Of a stretch of DNA of 64,000 bases, positions 22,335 to 33,376 are shown in pieces. This DNA comes from Trissonchulus latispiculum (lineage: Eukaryota; Nematoda; Enoplea; Enoplida; Ironidae). Each line of letters begins with the position of its first letter. The stretch's first letter is position 1. A program made the translations under genes and the position numbers. A model generated the notes under the pieces. It searched no databases. It worked only from the letters and a program-made list of their open reading frames with translations, and had not been told where the DNA came from. The stretch covers positions 1 through 64,000 of the forward strand of contig JASAND010022150.1 in NCBI GenBank assembly GCA_030248195.1. Reading direction: 5' to 3'.

Positions 22335-22924
22335 CAGGGGCCAATTTCATAAAATCTTGCGGATTTGCAAGTGCGAGTTTGCGAGTACTCGCACTTGAAA
22401 CGCAGGTGCGGATTACAAATGTTTCATAAAACTTTTCCGCAAGCTTGCAGAAATTTGCTAAGCAAGCTGCGAAACTTGCAACTCAAGTGCGAGTGCTTGC
22501 CTTGCAAGTGCGAGTAGAAGCAAAATGGACCGTAATTATTTAAAAAATCGTAACTTTTCCAAAACTAAATAAAATTTACTGATAGTTTCACAAAGTGTGC
22601 AAAATACGTTAATGCAGTTACTTCTTAAATTTGGTTAAAAATTGAAGAAAATCAACAGTTAAAATTGGAAGCTAAAATCTACTACACGACTTTACTCGCA
22701 CTTGCAAGTTACAAGTGAGTGTTTCAGCGGGTTTCATGAAACGCTTACTTGCTGCTAATATTCCAGCGAACTCGCAACTTGCAGCCTACTCGACTCGCAA
22801 TTCAAATGCAAGTGCGGATTCCGCACTTGAGCCTTTATGCAACACTTGAAGCTTGCAAATCTGCAACTCGCCATTGCGAGTTGCGGAATCTGCAATTTGC
22901 AAGGCTTTATGAAATTGGCCCCAG
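22335..22924. mobile_element. MITE with GGGGCCAATTTCATAAA terminal inverted repeats
   Basis: The left terminus CAGGGGCCAATTTCATAAA and its near-perfect inverse at 22904-22924 bound 590 bases. The interior is full of TTGCAAGTGCGAG-type units in both orientations. The CAGGGG start suggests hAT, but no matching 8-base duplication is visible. It sits inside a GC-rich GGGCCTACCGGGCC repeat tract. Confidence 0.65.
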
Positions 22925-23085
22925 GCATCCGGGCCTACCGGGCCTTGCATTGGGCCTCTGGGCGTACCGGGCCTTATATCGGGAATCCGGGCCGCGCCTG
23001 ACACATGGCCACTGGGCCTACCGGACCTTGAGGGGCCCGGATCGGTGATGTTAGTAGGTCCGGGCCCCGCCCGGAAAATTTCTTA
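22925..23085. repeat. GC-rich GGGCCTACCGGGCC repeats
   Basis: Imperfect repeats of GGGCC(T/G)ACCGGGCCTT. Matching CGGGCCTCCGGGCTCGTG text lies left of the MITE, and TGCCTGACACC-like text recurs near 22998. The MITE therefore interrupted a pre-existing GC-rich repeat. Confidence 0.5.
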
Positions 23086-23675
23086 ACGACACAACTTCTG
23101 CCTTGACATGTGTTAAACAAAGGAAAATGGAAAAGTTAGGAAAATTGTTCTGCTGTCAGTTTCAGCGCTGTGTAAGAGAAAATCGGCTATAACTTTGCGT
23201 GAAACGAGTCTGAGCTAGTAAAATGTGTTAATGTCTGTACGAGGTTATTTCCTGTAGGATTACTAATTTTCTACGAATTTTCAACGTTCGGGGAAGTTGG
23301 TTTTTGCTCAAAATCACTCTATAAATGTATGGCATTGAACGTTTGATCCCGTCCTGTACTAATCTTTCGGCGTAGAAATATCGCATTTAGATATTAACAC
23401 AGTACATTGCTACAGCTTTGTTTTGCAAATAATGAATCCCTATCCGGGTCTTTCAATTGCTCACAATTTTGGTAATAGAAATTTCATTTTTCCTCGAAAA
23501 TTAACATTTTTCGAAAATTTCATATGTGCTTCTTTATAAGTCAGACAAAGCTTCAGATGTCTCAATAAAATTTGCCGTGCTAATAGGTAGGCATACGGCC
23601 AACGTGTATGTAAACTTTCATGAGAATAGACTTTATTTTGCGTTTGCGAGATGTTACAAAAGCATGGCGGACACC

Positions 23676-25532
23676 TATAGGCAAAAATGGTATATTTTCA
23701 ACTTTTCAAATATAGCTATATATTCAAATTGAAGCTCTCGATGTCCTAAACTTTCTAGCTTTTTGCACCAAGTCTCTACGAAGCAGTATGAGAAAGTAAG
23801 GACGAGCTAAAATTTGAAGTGGGAGTGAGCTAGACCAAATGACTTGCACTTGACCAACCTTCAACCCGCTTCTCGCTCGTTGTTTGGCTTGTCATTGTAA
23901 TTTATGCAGTAATAAGTACCTCCAGGTAGAGTGTTTAAATTGATGTATTTTTCACGCCGTTGTCTTTTGTCATTCTATGTGTACACGACTTCGAAGATCG
24001 AAGCCCTCAGCGAGGCATGCTGGCGTTAATACTAAATTGTAGGGATTTGAGAAGCAATATCTCTGAAGGTTGTATTTTCTTTTGGACATTTATTGTTGAT
24101 TCCCAAACCAAAACATATTTGATCAAAGTTTTCAAAATAAATTGTTTTAGCATTCTAACACCCTCAGTACAATTCCGCTTCAAAAATTCGACGTCTCAGG
24201 GCAGATTTTGATAACTTCCTGACAGTTAGACAGTACATGTATAGCTATGATTATATTCATTCGAAGGATCATGTCCTGCTCTATTTTTTGCTTCTTAAAG
24301 TAACCCTCTAGCTTTTCGTTATCATGAGATATTACCAGTTTTCTCATTTTGGTGTTCCAGACTTGTCATTTTTGCACAAATCAAAACATCTATCATTCTA
24401 TTGTTTTCTAGCTAAAGTGGTCGCTTGCCAAATCTGGGAAAAGTAGACAAAAACCAGGTTGTGCATACATTTTAGCTAGTTTCTCCATTACGAAGGCGAT
24501 TTCATAACAACTAAAAAGGCTCGCCGGGTATTTGATAAAGGTGTCGAATTATATAATCAATGTATCTCGAAAAAATTTACTTCAGTCTGCAGAAAATCTG
24601 AGAAATTGCATTTATTCAAAAATCCGCTAAAATCTTTTCGAAATCCAAAACTAGTTTCATTGTATTCATTTGAAGTAGCAAATGTTAAGTTCCATTTTAA
24701 TATAAAGATGGCTTTTTAACTCCAAGCGGTGAATGAGTTATCAGGGTTCAAAGTTGATATATCCAAAAGGAATCACCACCTTCACTGGATGGACTGTGGA
24801 CTCCAAAATCTTGCCTTGTTTTTGGACACACATGCGGGTATATTGTACCTCGCTCAAACTGAGCGAAATCACTATGAAATTTGGTACCCGGCAATCCCCC
24901 TTAACCCGTTTTTAGAGGCAAGCTGTTTGCAGTGTTTGATTACACTTGTGCGTTCAAAATCACTGACGCTAACCCGGCTTAAGGACTTATCCCTCCTAGG
25001 TGAGGAGGGTTAAGTTTTGGCCGGCTTAATGGGGGAGTATCGAACTTTATAGTCACCGGTTTCGCTCAAAGTCGGGTACTCGGGTATAATATATCCCCAT
25101 AAGTGTCCAAAAACAAGATAAATTTTTAGATTCCAGGGTCAATCCAGCTGAGGTATTGCAGTTAAAATCCCTGCAATTTAGTATTTACAGCAATATGCCT
25201 CGCTGACGGCTTCGAAGTCGTGTACACATAGGATGACAAAAGAGTACGGTATGACAAATACGTCAATCTAAACCCTCCACTTGTAGGTACTTATTACTGC
25301 ATAAATTACAATGACAAGCCAAACAACGAGCGAGAAGCGGGTTGAAGGTTGGTCAAGTGCAAGTCATTTGGTCTAGCTCACTCCCACTTCAAATTTTAGC
25401 TCGTCCTTACTTTCTCATACTGCTTCGTAGATACTTGGTGCAAAAAGCTAGAAAGTTTAGGACATCGAGAGCTTCAATTTGAATATATAGCTAGATTTGA
25501 AAAGATCAAAATTTACCATTTTTGCCTACAGC
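23676..25532. mobile_element. DNA element with about 390-base terminal inverted repeats
   Basis: The left arm 23676-24070 matches the inverse of 25150-25532 over nearly its whole length (e.g. GCATAAATTACAATGACAAG, TCGAAGTCGTGTACACAT), with scattered changes and short indels. The interior contains a second inverted repeat (24798-25128) and an open stretch 24480-24719. No transposase recognised. Ends are approximate; no target-site duplication found. Confidence 0.7.
24798..25128. repeat. Inverted repeat nested in the long-TIR element
   Basis: CTTGTTTTTGGACAC...GGGTATA...GCTCAAA at 24803-24870 pairs with 25045-25120. Arms are about 95 bases at roughly 80% identity. Probably a small insertion in the larger element. 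Confidence 0.6.
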
Positions 25533-25544
25533 TTTTGGAGTATT

Positions 25545-25790
25545 ATTTATTACTGCATAAAGTACAATGACAAGCCGTGCAACCAGCAATAAACGGCGTT
25601 TGAACGATTCGTTCAAGCTCATTCCGACTGTTATTCTCTTCACACTTTAACTCCCTCTAAGTTTCTCATACGGCTTTGCAGACACATGGGAAAGAAGATA
25701 AAACGTTCACGACGTCAAAAGCTTTAATTTGATATAAAATTTGGCTATATTGGGAAAATTTACCATTTTTTGACTTTAGGCCATCATCGC
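25545..25790. repeat. Third, diverged copy of the long-TIR arm
   Basis: Repeats the order of the right arm next to it: TTATTACTGCATAAAGTACAATGACAAG, then a tract with TTTCTCATACGGCTTTGCAGA, then TTACCATTTTTTG. Same orientation as 25270-25532, so the arm is tandemly duplicated here. Confidence 0.65.
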
Positions 25791-25990
25791 ACTGAGGCAT
25801 GCGTCTACAGTTAAACAAAAGCAATTTAACACATCTTCTTTTCATAAGTGCAAATTGGCACACCGAATTTTGTTTGAATATCTTTGCTTCCGCATCATCC
25901 GGATCCTTCTCCTGTTGTCTCTGACGCAGACCATATGCCGACAGGGTTGGTCTGCCCTTGGGTCCTCAGGGGACAGATTCTGGATTTTAG

Positions 25991-26661
25991 CAAGAGTACA
26001 TAATATAAGAGTATGAAACTCTTGCAGTAGCATGTACAAATCATGCTAGGTATGCTCGGTGCGCTAAGTCGGGACCCCCCTCCCCCGAAAGTCTCGGGAG
26101 GTGGGTCCCACATAGCACTAATTACATGCTTTCATATAAGCGTGTGTCTGCTCGCTGATTCGCCCATTAGCCTAAGGCTTACAGTAGGTAATTTGTTAGT
26201 AATTTTAATTAATTAATTATAACTTTAATTAAGTTAATGCAATTAAAAACTAATTCGACAACTGTGTAGCATTTTCTCTGCTCTTTTCAACGATATAAAA
26301 CTTGTTGCAGATTACATTCCTTCGTAGTTTTGTATTACGCAACAATTTTTATATCATTGGAAAGAGCAAACAAAATGCTACAAAGTTGTCGAATCAGTTT
26401 TTTAATTGCATTACGCTAATTAAAGTTATAATTAATTAATTAATTAAAATTACTAGTAAATTGCCTACAGTAAGCCTTAGGCTAATGGGCGAATCAGCGA
26501 GCAGACACACGCTTATATGAAAGCGTGTAATTAGTGCTAAGTGGGACCCCCCCGAGACTTTCGGGGGGGGGCGGGTGTCCCGACTTAACGCACCGAGCAT
26601 ACCTAGCATGATTTGTACATGCTAGTGTAAGAGTTTCTTACTGTTATATTATGTACTCTTG
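25991..26661. mobile_element. 671-base near-perfect palindrome (fold-back MITE)
   Basis: Arms of about 320-330 bases meet near 26310-26320 (CAAGAGTACATAATATA at the left, its inverse at the right). The 7-base direct repeat ATTTTAG flanks it at 25984-25990 and 26662-26668. The arms include TTAATTAATTAATT, a C/G homopolymer stretch and AGGCTTACTGTAGGC-like text. No coding capacity. Confidence 0.8.
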
Positions 26662-27235
26662 ATTTTAGTAATAGCCAAATTTTGTCATTTGCATGCTTGT
26701 GCCCCTAGTAGTTGTCCATTTCTTAGGTTCTTTTTCACATGTTTCCCTAGACTTTAGATCCCGAATGTGTATCACTCCCGAGATTATTAGATTATTTCAT
26801 ATTTTCCAAGATTTAAATATTCAGTATATTTCGCGATTTTCAGTATTATCTTCCGGTTTTTGATGAATATAAATTGTGGCTTTATTTTCCTGTTATGTTA
26901 TATGTTATGTTATGTTACGTTATGTTCGTTGTGTTTTATTCCGATATCACTTAACGTATTTATGCGCATACATTTGTTGGTTTATTTCACAACTATTCCT
27001 TTTTGTCTTCCTGTATACACGTATGTACTAACCAATTTTTGCAAATCTAAGAATTTTTCTTGTTAAAGGTTTCCGCTTGCTGGTTCAGGGGCGGCTTTGG
27101 CAAGTGCTTTTTCCAAACTAGGTAGGTAGCTAAGGCTCTGCTAATTTACTAATGGCATTGGTTTCTTTCTAATTCTTTCCTATCTTTTCCAAAAAAACTT
27201 TTTCAGCATTAACTTTCATTCGCAATCATTCCATG

Positions 27236-27682
27236 TATGCGCAGCGGCGCATCAGAATTCTGTTAAATTCTTTACAACAAGTGAATGTTTTCTAGTTTCT
27301 GTGTAAATTGACTGGCTTGCGAATTTAGTTATGTTTCTTCTGTGTAGAATCTTTGGCTTCCAAAATTAGCTATCCAAAAACCAATCTTTCGTACAATATG
27401 CAAATTAGATTTGCACTATAAAAGAGAAGGGGTTTTCTGAAAGGGTGGTCACTTTTTCAATTCATCTATTTCATCTCTCCTTCGGAAGTCAGCTCTATTG
27501 GGACAGGTCAGTGAAAACTAGAGGTTGGTTCTTGGGTTTCGGGGAGTTTGGGGGGTTGAATCACGGTCAGTTTGGAGTTTTTGTTGTTGACGGTAGTTTT
27601 GAATTTGAAGTAAATTATGTTCGAATAAAGATTCTTCGACTTAAAGTTCTCTCAGAATTCCCAAATTCACACACTCATCACG
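27236..27682 (+). repeat. 5' LTR
   Basis: Contains ACTATAAAAGAG (TATA box, about 27416) and AATAAA (27624-27629), placing promoter and poly(A) signal in the usual order. The left end seems to lack the TGTGGGAA start seen in the 3' copy. A 20-base stretch at 27511-27530 is inverted at 27786-27805 in the leader (19/20). Confidence 0.8.
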
Positions 27683-28672
27683 CTCCTGCAATCTCAGTCT
27701 AGTATTCCTTTTTGGAGTATTCCAAAATATTTCATAAAAGTGGCGACCGTGTTCGATGAGTAGAATTTGGGATTTGGGGTTTTTGAACCAACCTCTGGTT
27801 TTCACAACCTGGGGAAATTTCTGGACCACTTGACCCCTGGTCCAGCCAGGTAGTTTTTTTGATCAATTTTTTTAAGAAATGGTTTCCCACAAAAAGAGGG
27901 GGTAATCCCTAGGTCACGCTCAAAAGAGGGGGTAAACCCTCCTCTCCTCTTTTTGTGAGAAAATTTGGCTTAGTTTTTTTTGAAAAATCGGCACTTCAAA
28001 AATGTTTTGCACTGTGCACTGTTTCCATTATTTCTTTTCAGGTTTCTTGTCCAGTGGTTGTCACGGACTTCGCTTTATTCGGGTGAGAGTATTTTTACTT
28101 TCTTAAAAATTATTTTCGAATATTTTCAAGCTTTATAAATGAAATCTGAAACTTTTGAATTCAGGATTGGCTTTTCTTCTAGTTTTTATAATTTTGAAAT
28201 AGTTAATTTTCGGTTCTGCTGAGTTTTTGTTTGTTACTTATTGGAAGTGTGGTTAGATCAGCTTATGGGTACTCAATCGTCGGTGTGAGCCTCTGGGGGT
28301 CGTTACCTAAGACTGGGTCGTCCCCGGGTGCTCACACCGATGACTAGCTGCAGCACGAGTATTGTCTTAACTTCGATTGTTTTATTTAAACTAGTTCTAT
28401 TGTATTTGTAAGTGCCGGTACTTTGCTCTTGTTTTATATGTTTAGATTCTGGTATTATGTTGTAACTGGAACCCATCCCCCCATCTGGCGACTAGCGTGC
28501 CCTCCCACGACGGATGTCACCTCTGGCATCTGGCTCTTGCTATGGGTCCATCCTTATTGGAGAACTTATTGGGATCAATGACTACTCAATGCTGGCAATG
28601 ATGATACCATCATTGGTGCTATTACTCTGCCATCCTACAACTACTGCCATCTTGGAACTTAATCCCGGGTGT

Positions 28673-29035
28673 TCTGCTGGGCCCCCGAACTTTGCTGGTC
28701 GGGCCCCCGATGTGTGTTGCTCGGGCCCCCGATTTTTGTTGGTGGCCCCTCAAACTGTGTTGGTCGGGCCTTCGATCTGTGTCTTTCGGGACCCCCATCT
28801 TTGCTGGTGGCCCCTCAAACTTTGTTGGTCGGGCCTCCGATGTGTGTTGCTCGGGTCCCCGATTTTTGATGGGGCCCCTCAAACTTTGTTGGTTGGGCCT
28901 TCGATGTGTGTTTGTCGGGCCCCCGATCTTTGTTGGTGGCCCCTCAAACTTTGTTGGTCGGGCCTTCGATGTGTGTTGGTCGGGCCTCCCGAACTTTGCC
29001 GGTAGCCCCGATCTTTGGCTGTGGTCCCGATCTTT
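28673..29035. repeat. Tandem array inside the LTR element, about 65-base period
   Basis: Five or more units of GGTGGCCCCTCAAACTTTG...TCGGGCC. The G/C-rich units keep all three forward frames open for long stretches, which explains the long but meaningless open frames here. Confidence 0.85.
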
Positions 29036-29603
29036 GTGGGTCTGATGTTCCAGATGGACCGGTTGACATTACCCGGTCTTTATTAGGGTATTCAATGATG
29101 CTGTAGCCACTGGCACCCTTCCCCGGGCACGCTTAGTGACGCTTCCCATTACCTTTTTGCTTTGCTTAATTGTATAAGTTGTTTTCTTTACTGTGGCTAT
29201 ATTTTGCATTGGAGTTGTATAAGTTCGTGGTTTTCTCAAATAGGGAAGCTTTGGAGGGAAAGAATTTTTGTTGTGCTGTTGTATTGTATTCTCGCGTACT
29301 CTACTTTTGGGGATGCTCTCCCTCTGCGTAGTCACAGTCACCCATAGTTAGGTTATTTTGTATTGTGGTGCGGTGGCAGACGCGCTAGTTTTACTTTTGT
29401 GTCGTCGGGACCGATGGTATGCCGGATCCCTAGTCTGCCAGTGGGTAGTTCCCACAGTGGGGAGTCCCCACTTTTATCTGTATTTCTTGTCGAAACCAAT
29501 AGTTTTATCACTAATGATACCTAGGCTAATTCTTCAGTTTTACCCTACTAATTTCGTGACTGTTGCTGCGCGGGGGCGTGCAGCCTCAAAAGAGGGGGTA
29601 TTT

Positions 29604-30058
29604 TGTGGGAATATGCGCAGCGGCGCATCAGAATTCTGTTAAATTCTTTACAACAAGTGAATGTTTTCTAGTTTCTGTGTAAATTGACTGGCTTGCGAAT
29701 TTAGTTATGTTTCTTCTGTGTAGAATCTTTGGCTTCCAAAATTAGCTATCCAAAAAGCAATCTTTCGTACAATATGCAAATTAGATTTGCACTATAAAAG
29801 AGAAGGGGTTTTCTGAAAGGACGGTCACTTTTTCAATTCATCTATTTCATCTCTCGTTCGGAAGTCAGCTTTATTGGGACAGGTCAGTGAAAACTAGAGG
29901 TTGGTTCTTGGGTTTCGGGGAGTTTGGGGGGTTGAATCACGGTCAGTTTGGAGTTTTTGTTGTTGATGGTAGTTTTGAATTTGAAGTAAATTATGTTCGA
30001 ATAAAGATTCTTCGACTTAAAGTTCTCTCAGAATTCCCAAATTCACACACTCATCACG
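29604..30058 (+). repeat. 3' LTR
   Basis: Begins TGTGGGAATATGCGC directly after the polypurine tract and matches the 5' copy to CTCATCACG at 30058, where the two diverge. Confidence 0.8.
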
Positions 30059-31134
30059 TTGAAGTTAGTTGGGGTTGTTTTTTTGGTTTTTTTCATAACA
30101 ATTTGTCACGCTACATAAAGCCTGTGGCACACAATCTTAGCTTTATAAACGTCCGCCCAATAATATATAAGAAAAGGTAGGTAGGTTTAAGTAGCGTCAC
30201 CAAGGCTCTATTTCGAAAAATGATTCTGGTTTGGGTTTATGTAGATATTTGGACTGTAAGAAGCGCAGATCTCCACCAATTTTGATAGTTTGTTTGATAG
30301 ACTGTTTGCAACATTTTCAAAATTTGACCTGAGACACTTTTGAAATCATGAATATGATGCAGAATAAAAAACCAAACTACCTGAGGTTTATCCTATACTA
30401 GCAAAAATATGATGCTCACTCAAAAGCTGTCATCAAGATCAGAAATTAAACTTCGCGCAAAAATCCTTTCTGGTTTAAAATAACATAATTTATTCTGATC
30501 TCTGAAACCTGGAAAATTCAAACATCGTCACGTTTTGACTGTTCCAATGCTAATGCAGCAGATCAAGTTCATTGTATGTAAAGGCGTATTAGAGGAAATG
30601 CTCTAAGCACAAGATTAAAATAGGAAGTTGTGAAATGCCATCTGGGTTGTTTCGAACTTGGAATTATTTGAAGAGGTTCACATTGGTGTGAAAAGCGGAT
30701 TTTACGAATACGTTTTTGAAGTAATTGTGGTGGGCTATCGGTTTGGACCCTGAATTAGAATTTCTGAGCTCAGGTTGTGAAGTTGAGGATTTTGAATTCA
30801 GATTCAGATTCCCGTCCCGAAGAAATTTCGAGCCAAACTTGCGAATTCTGGCAGAAAGCAGAAAAACAATAATTCATCAAACTTTGGATGAACGTCTTTG
30901 AAAGATTTCAATTTTGCTTTGAGATCTGAATTGATTTTATGAGATTTTTTACAGCATAGAAAAATCTATGTTCAAAAACTACAGTATAATGTGTTCTCGT
31001 CCCTGAACGCCGAACAAAGCTTTGAAGACATCTCTCTGTGCAGTTAATCAGCAGCACATTCTATGTAAGTAAAGGATAAAAAGTTGTTGTTCATCTCCAA
31101 AAATTAAAAAGTAATAATATTGGAAAAGCATATA
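30059..31134. other. AT-rich intergenic sequence, nothing recognised
   Basis: No gene or repeat structure seen. Confidence 0.45.
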
Positions 31135-31142
31135 CCTGTAAG

Positions 31143-31511
31143 CATAGGTTAACACGGGGGGTATGGGGGGTCCAAGCCCCCCAACCCGCGCAAGGTACAA
31201 GCCCTATCGCTGCCAGGGGCAAGGGGTAAGGAAAAATTAGGCAAGGGGTAAGCAGAAATGGCCTGAAAAAATAGGTATTTGCACCGAAATTCCAAAAAAT
31301 TTCCTATTTTTTACAAAAAATCGGTTAAAATTTGGAACTTTTTCAAAAAATTGGCAATTTTTTCAATTTCGTTAAAAAGTTTGAGTTTATATTACTATTA
31401 GCGTTAGTTTATGCTTATTGTACAAGCCCCCTCGAAAATTTTGGTTCATGGTGCAAGCTCCACTCAGAATTTTCTTGGGGCAAGCCCCCCCCGACCCTAT
31501 GTTAATGTATG
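31143..31511. mobile_element. 369-base MITE with 8-bp target duplication
   Basis: Flanked by CCTGTAAG at 31135-31142 and 31512-31519. Termini read CATAGGTTAACA from the left and CATACATTAACA from the right, each followed by a G-rich stretch. Inside, GGGGGGTCCAAGCCCCCC forms a hairpin. The 8-bp duplication suggests hAT, without further support. Confidence 0.7.
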
Positions 31512-31519
31512 CCTGTAAG

Positions 31520-32415
31520 AATCAAAACTAGCCACTTCACTGGAGTAAAAAGATACATTTACTAAATAATAAGGAAGGGTTTGTACATCTAAATGAGTAT
31601 AATGCTGATTTCTTAGTTCCAGCAGCAATGCTGATGTGCGTAGACGCGCGTTGACGCGCGTATATAAGAGTCTGCATGCGTTTGCGAGCATCAATTTATT
31701 TACAATTTATTTTAAACGGCTAAAAACGGCATGCTACAATTTGAGGTGTTGACACGCGTCACTATATGCATTCGTGACTACAAAGGTCCTACCGTTAGTC
31801 TCTATGAAATACAGCAAATGTAATTTTGGCTACGCGGCATAACTTTTTGTCAATTATTGCCGATTACGCGAAAGTTGTTTTGGTTAGCCGCTAGCTCTCT
31901 CCAATCTCGGCAAATTCAACTGCTTCAACCGTTTTTATTCATTGTCATAATTTAAAAATTAAAAATTTTGACATTGTCCGTTTTTCAAACATTTCTTCAT
32001 ACCCAGCTCCTCCCTGTCTAGCCAGTTTTATTGGGGCATTGGCCAAATGGACATTTTTAAAGTTATGCAAGCACAGTTGACCAAATGCATAAACCTAGCC
32101 TAATCTTAACCATTATTCAGCAGTCCAGTTTAGAACCAGCGACATTCTGACCCCAAGCACTGAGATCCCACAACAACAATCAAAATCAAATCAAATCCAA
32201 TCGAATCAACAGTACCTACCGTTGGCCGTAGACCAAATCTGGATATGGTCTAGTAGGACGGTGATTATTTTGATGTATACACACCTGGGGCTAACTTTCA
32301 TAAAAGTTGACCGTTTGAGCTCAAATTTTATGTCTGAACACATTTCCGATCGATTTGCTTGAAACTTTTAAGAATTTAAAAGTTTTAAGTTTGCAAGAGT
32401 GACAGTGGCACCCAC
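31520..32415. other. Sequence downstream of Dlx B exon 2; no third exon seen
   Basis: On the minus strand this should hold intron 2 and perhaps exon 3 of Dlx B. No frame encoding the W-F-Q-N core of homeodomain helix 3 was found. Confidence 0.5.
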
Positions 32416-32603
32416 CTGAGTTTGTGTGAGACCCAATGATAAGGCTAATTTTGCCCTATCAGGAAGTGCCAGATACTGTGTTCTTTGAAATCGTTTGTTC
32501 AATGCCTGAAGCTGCAGCGATGAATAAATGGTTCTTGGCTTCCTAATTTTCTTTCCTTTTCCATTTACCCGAACTTCACCTCCTTCTATGATTGTAGTCT
32601 TCT
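32416..32603 (-). CDS. Dlx: Dlx/Distal-less homeobox paralogue B, exon 2 (homeodomain positions 1-44)
   Basis: A 188-nt exon bounded by TTTTCAG|AG at 32604 and CAG|GTGGGT at 32416/32415. It encodes a lead-in containing N-G-K-G-K-K and homeodomain residues 1-44, ending T-Q-T-Q. Dlx hallmarks are R-K-P-R-T-I-Y-S-S and Q-Y-L-A-L-P. Helix 2 is altered from the usual P-E-R-A-E-L-A-A to P-D-R-A-K-L-A-L. The exon starts in phase 1 and ends in phase 0, exactly as in paralogue A. The frame read past the donor is not homeodomain, so splicing to a third exon would be needed for a DNA-binding protein. None was found downstream. Confidence 0.85.
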
Positions 32604-32763
32604 CTGAAAACCGATTAGTAATAAGCAAAGTAATGAACATATCACTAAAAATAGTTGTTTCAATAACATATACATTTTCAAATTGTTGAATTCTGGGTGG
32701 CACACAGCTTGAAGTTTACAATAACCAGTGGAAGTAATGAAAAATATGGATGCTTTAGTTTTA

Positions 32764-33231
32764 AGCCTAGTTCACAGCCACCAAGTTTCGCGTCAAGTCA
32801 AGTCAAGTCAAGTCACGTCAAAGTCAGCATTCACAGATGTCTTTGACTTGACTTAACTTGACTGGACTTTGACTTGAAGCCCTTCAAGTCAAAGTAGATC
32901 AACGTTCTACTTTGACTTGAAAACTTGAAAATTCAGCCAATCAAGATTTGGACAAGTCTACACCAAAAGACACACACATTATTAATTGCTTAAACTAAAG
33001 TTTTTATTTGCTAAGTGCTCATCTATATATAATTTCAAAAAATTTGGAGGGAACTTAAGTCACAACGGTTTCGACTCTGATTGGTCAAATTCGTATGTGG
33101 GCGGAGCATTGTGACTTCTGTTGTGAATGCTCTCGCGTGCTTTTACTTGACTTAAACTTGACTTTGACTTTGACTTGACGTGACGTGACTTGGACTTGAC
33201 GTGACTTGACTTGATGGCTGTGAACTAGGCT
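32764..33231. mobile_element. Harbinger-like MITE in Dlx B intron 1 (TTA duplication)
   Basis: Terminal inverted repeat AGCCTAGTTCACAGCCA, flanked by TTA at 32761-32763 and 33232-33234. Subterminal arrays of GTCAAGTCAAGTC and its inverse. The three-base TWA duplication is typical of PIF/Harbinger. Confidence 0.8.
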
Positions 33232-33376
33232 TTAGTTACCTACAACATATAAGTGATATTATTGGGTCAATTTAACTAAGAAAGTGTGTCTGAGGGTTGG
33301 ACGAAATTTCTAAATTTTCTCCTAACCATCAAAGCAAAACCTTCGCATGCGTGGTAGCAAAGTGGACTGCTTGTTA

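Larger units (their letters stand above)
27236..30058 (+). mobile_element. Non-autonomous LTR retroelement, 2.8 kb
   Basis: Two direct LTR copies of about 447 bases, differing at fewer than ten positions, surround 1.9 kb without gag or pol. A purine-rich AAAAGAGGGGGTA tract lies immediately before the 3' copy, as expected for plus-strand priming. TGGCGACCGTG at 27741 is a candidate primer-binding site, though it sits about 60 bases past the shared LTR sequence. The interior holds a 65-base tandem array (28673-29035). A LARD/TRIM-type element that depends on another element's enzymes; high LTR identity implies recent insertion. Confidence 0.8.

Noticed and set aside
24480..24719. 79-codon stop-free stretch with plausible composition inside the long-TIR element
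   Set aside because: No start codon near its beginning and no match to a transposase motif; possible relic only.
28514..29045. Overlapping open frames of 66-163 codons with repeated Cys/Trp/Gly peptides
   Set aside because: All three forward frames are open because of the 65-base GC-rich tandem array in the LTR element; no domain.
32221..32260. Minus-strand text reading Q-I-W as a possible Dlx B exon 3
   Set aside because: Continues S-T-A instead of F-Q-N and lacks an acceptor; chance match.
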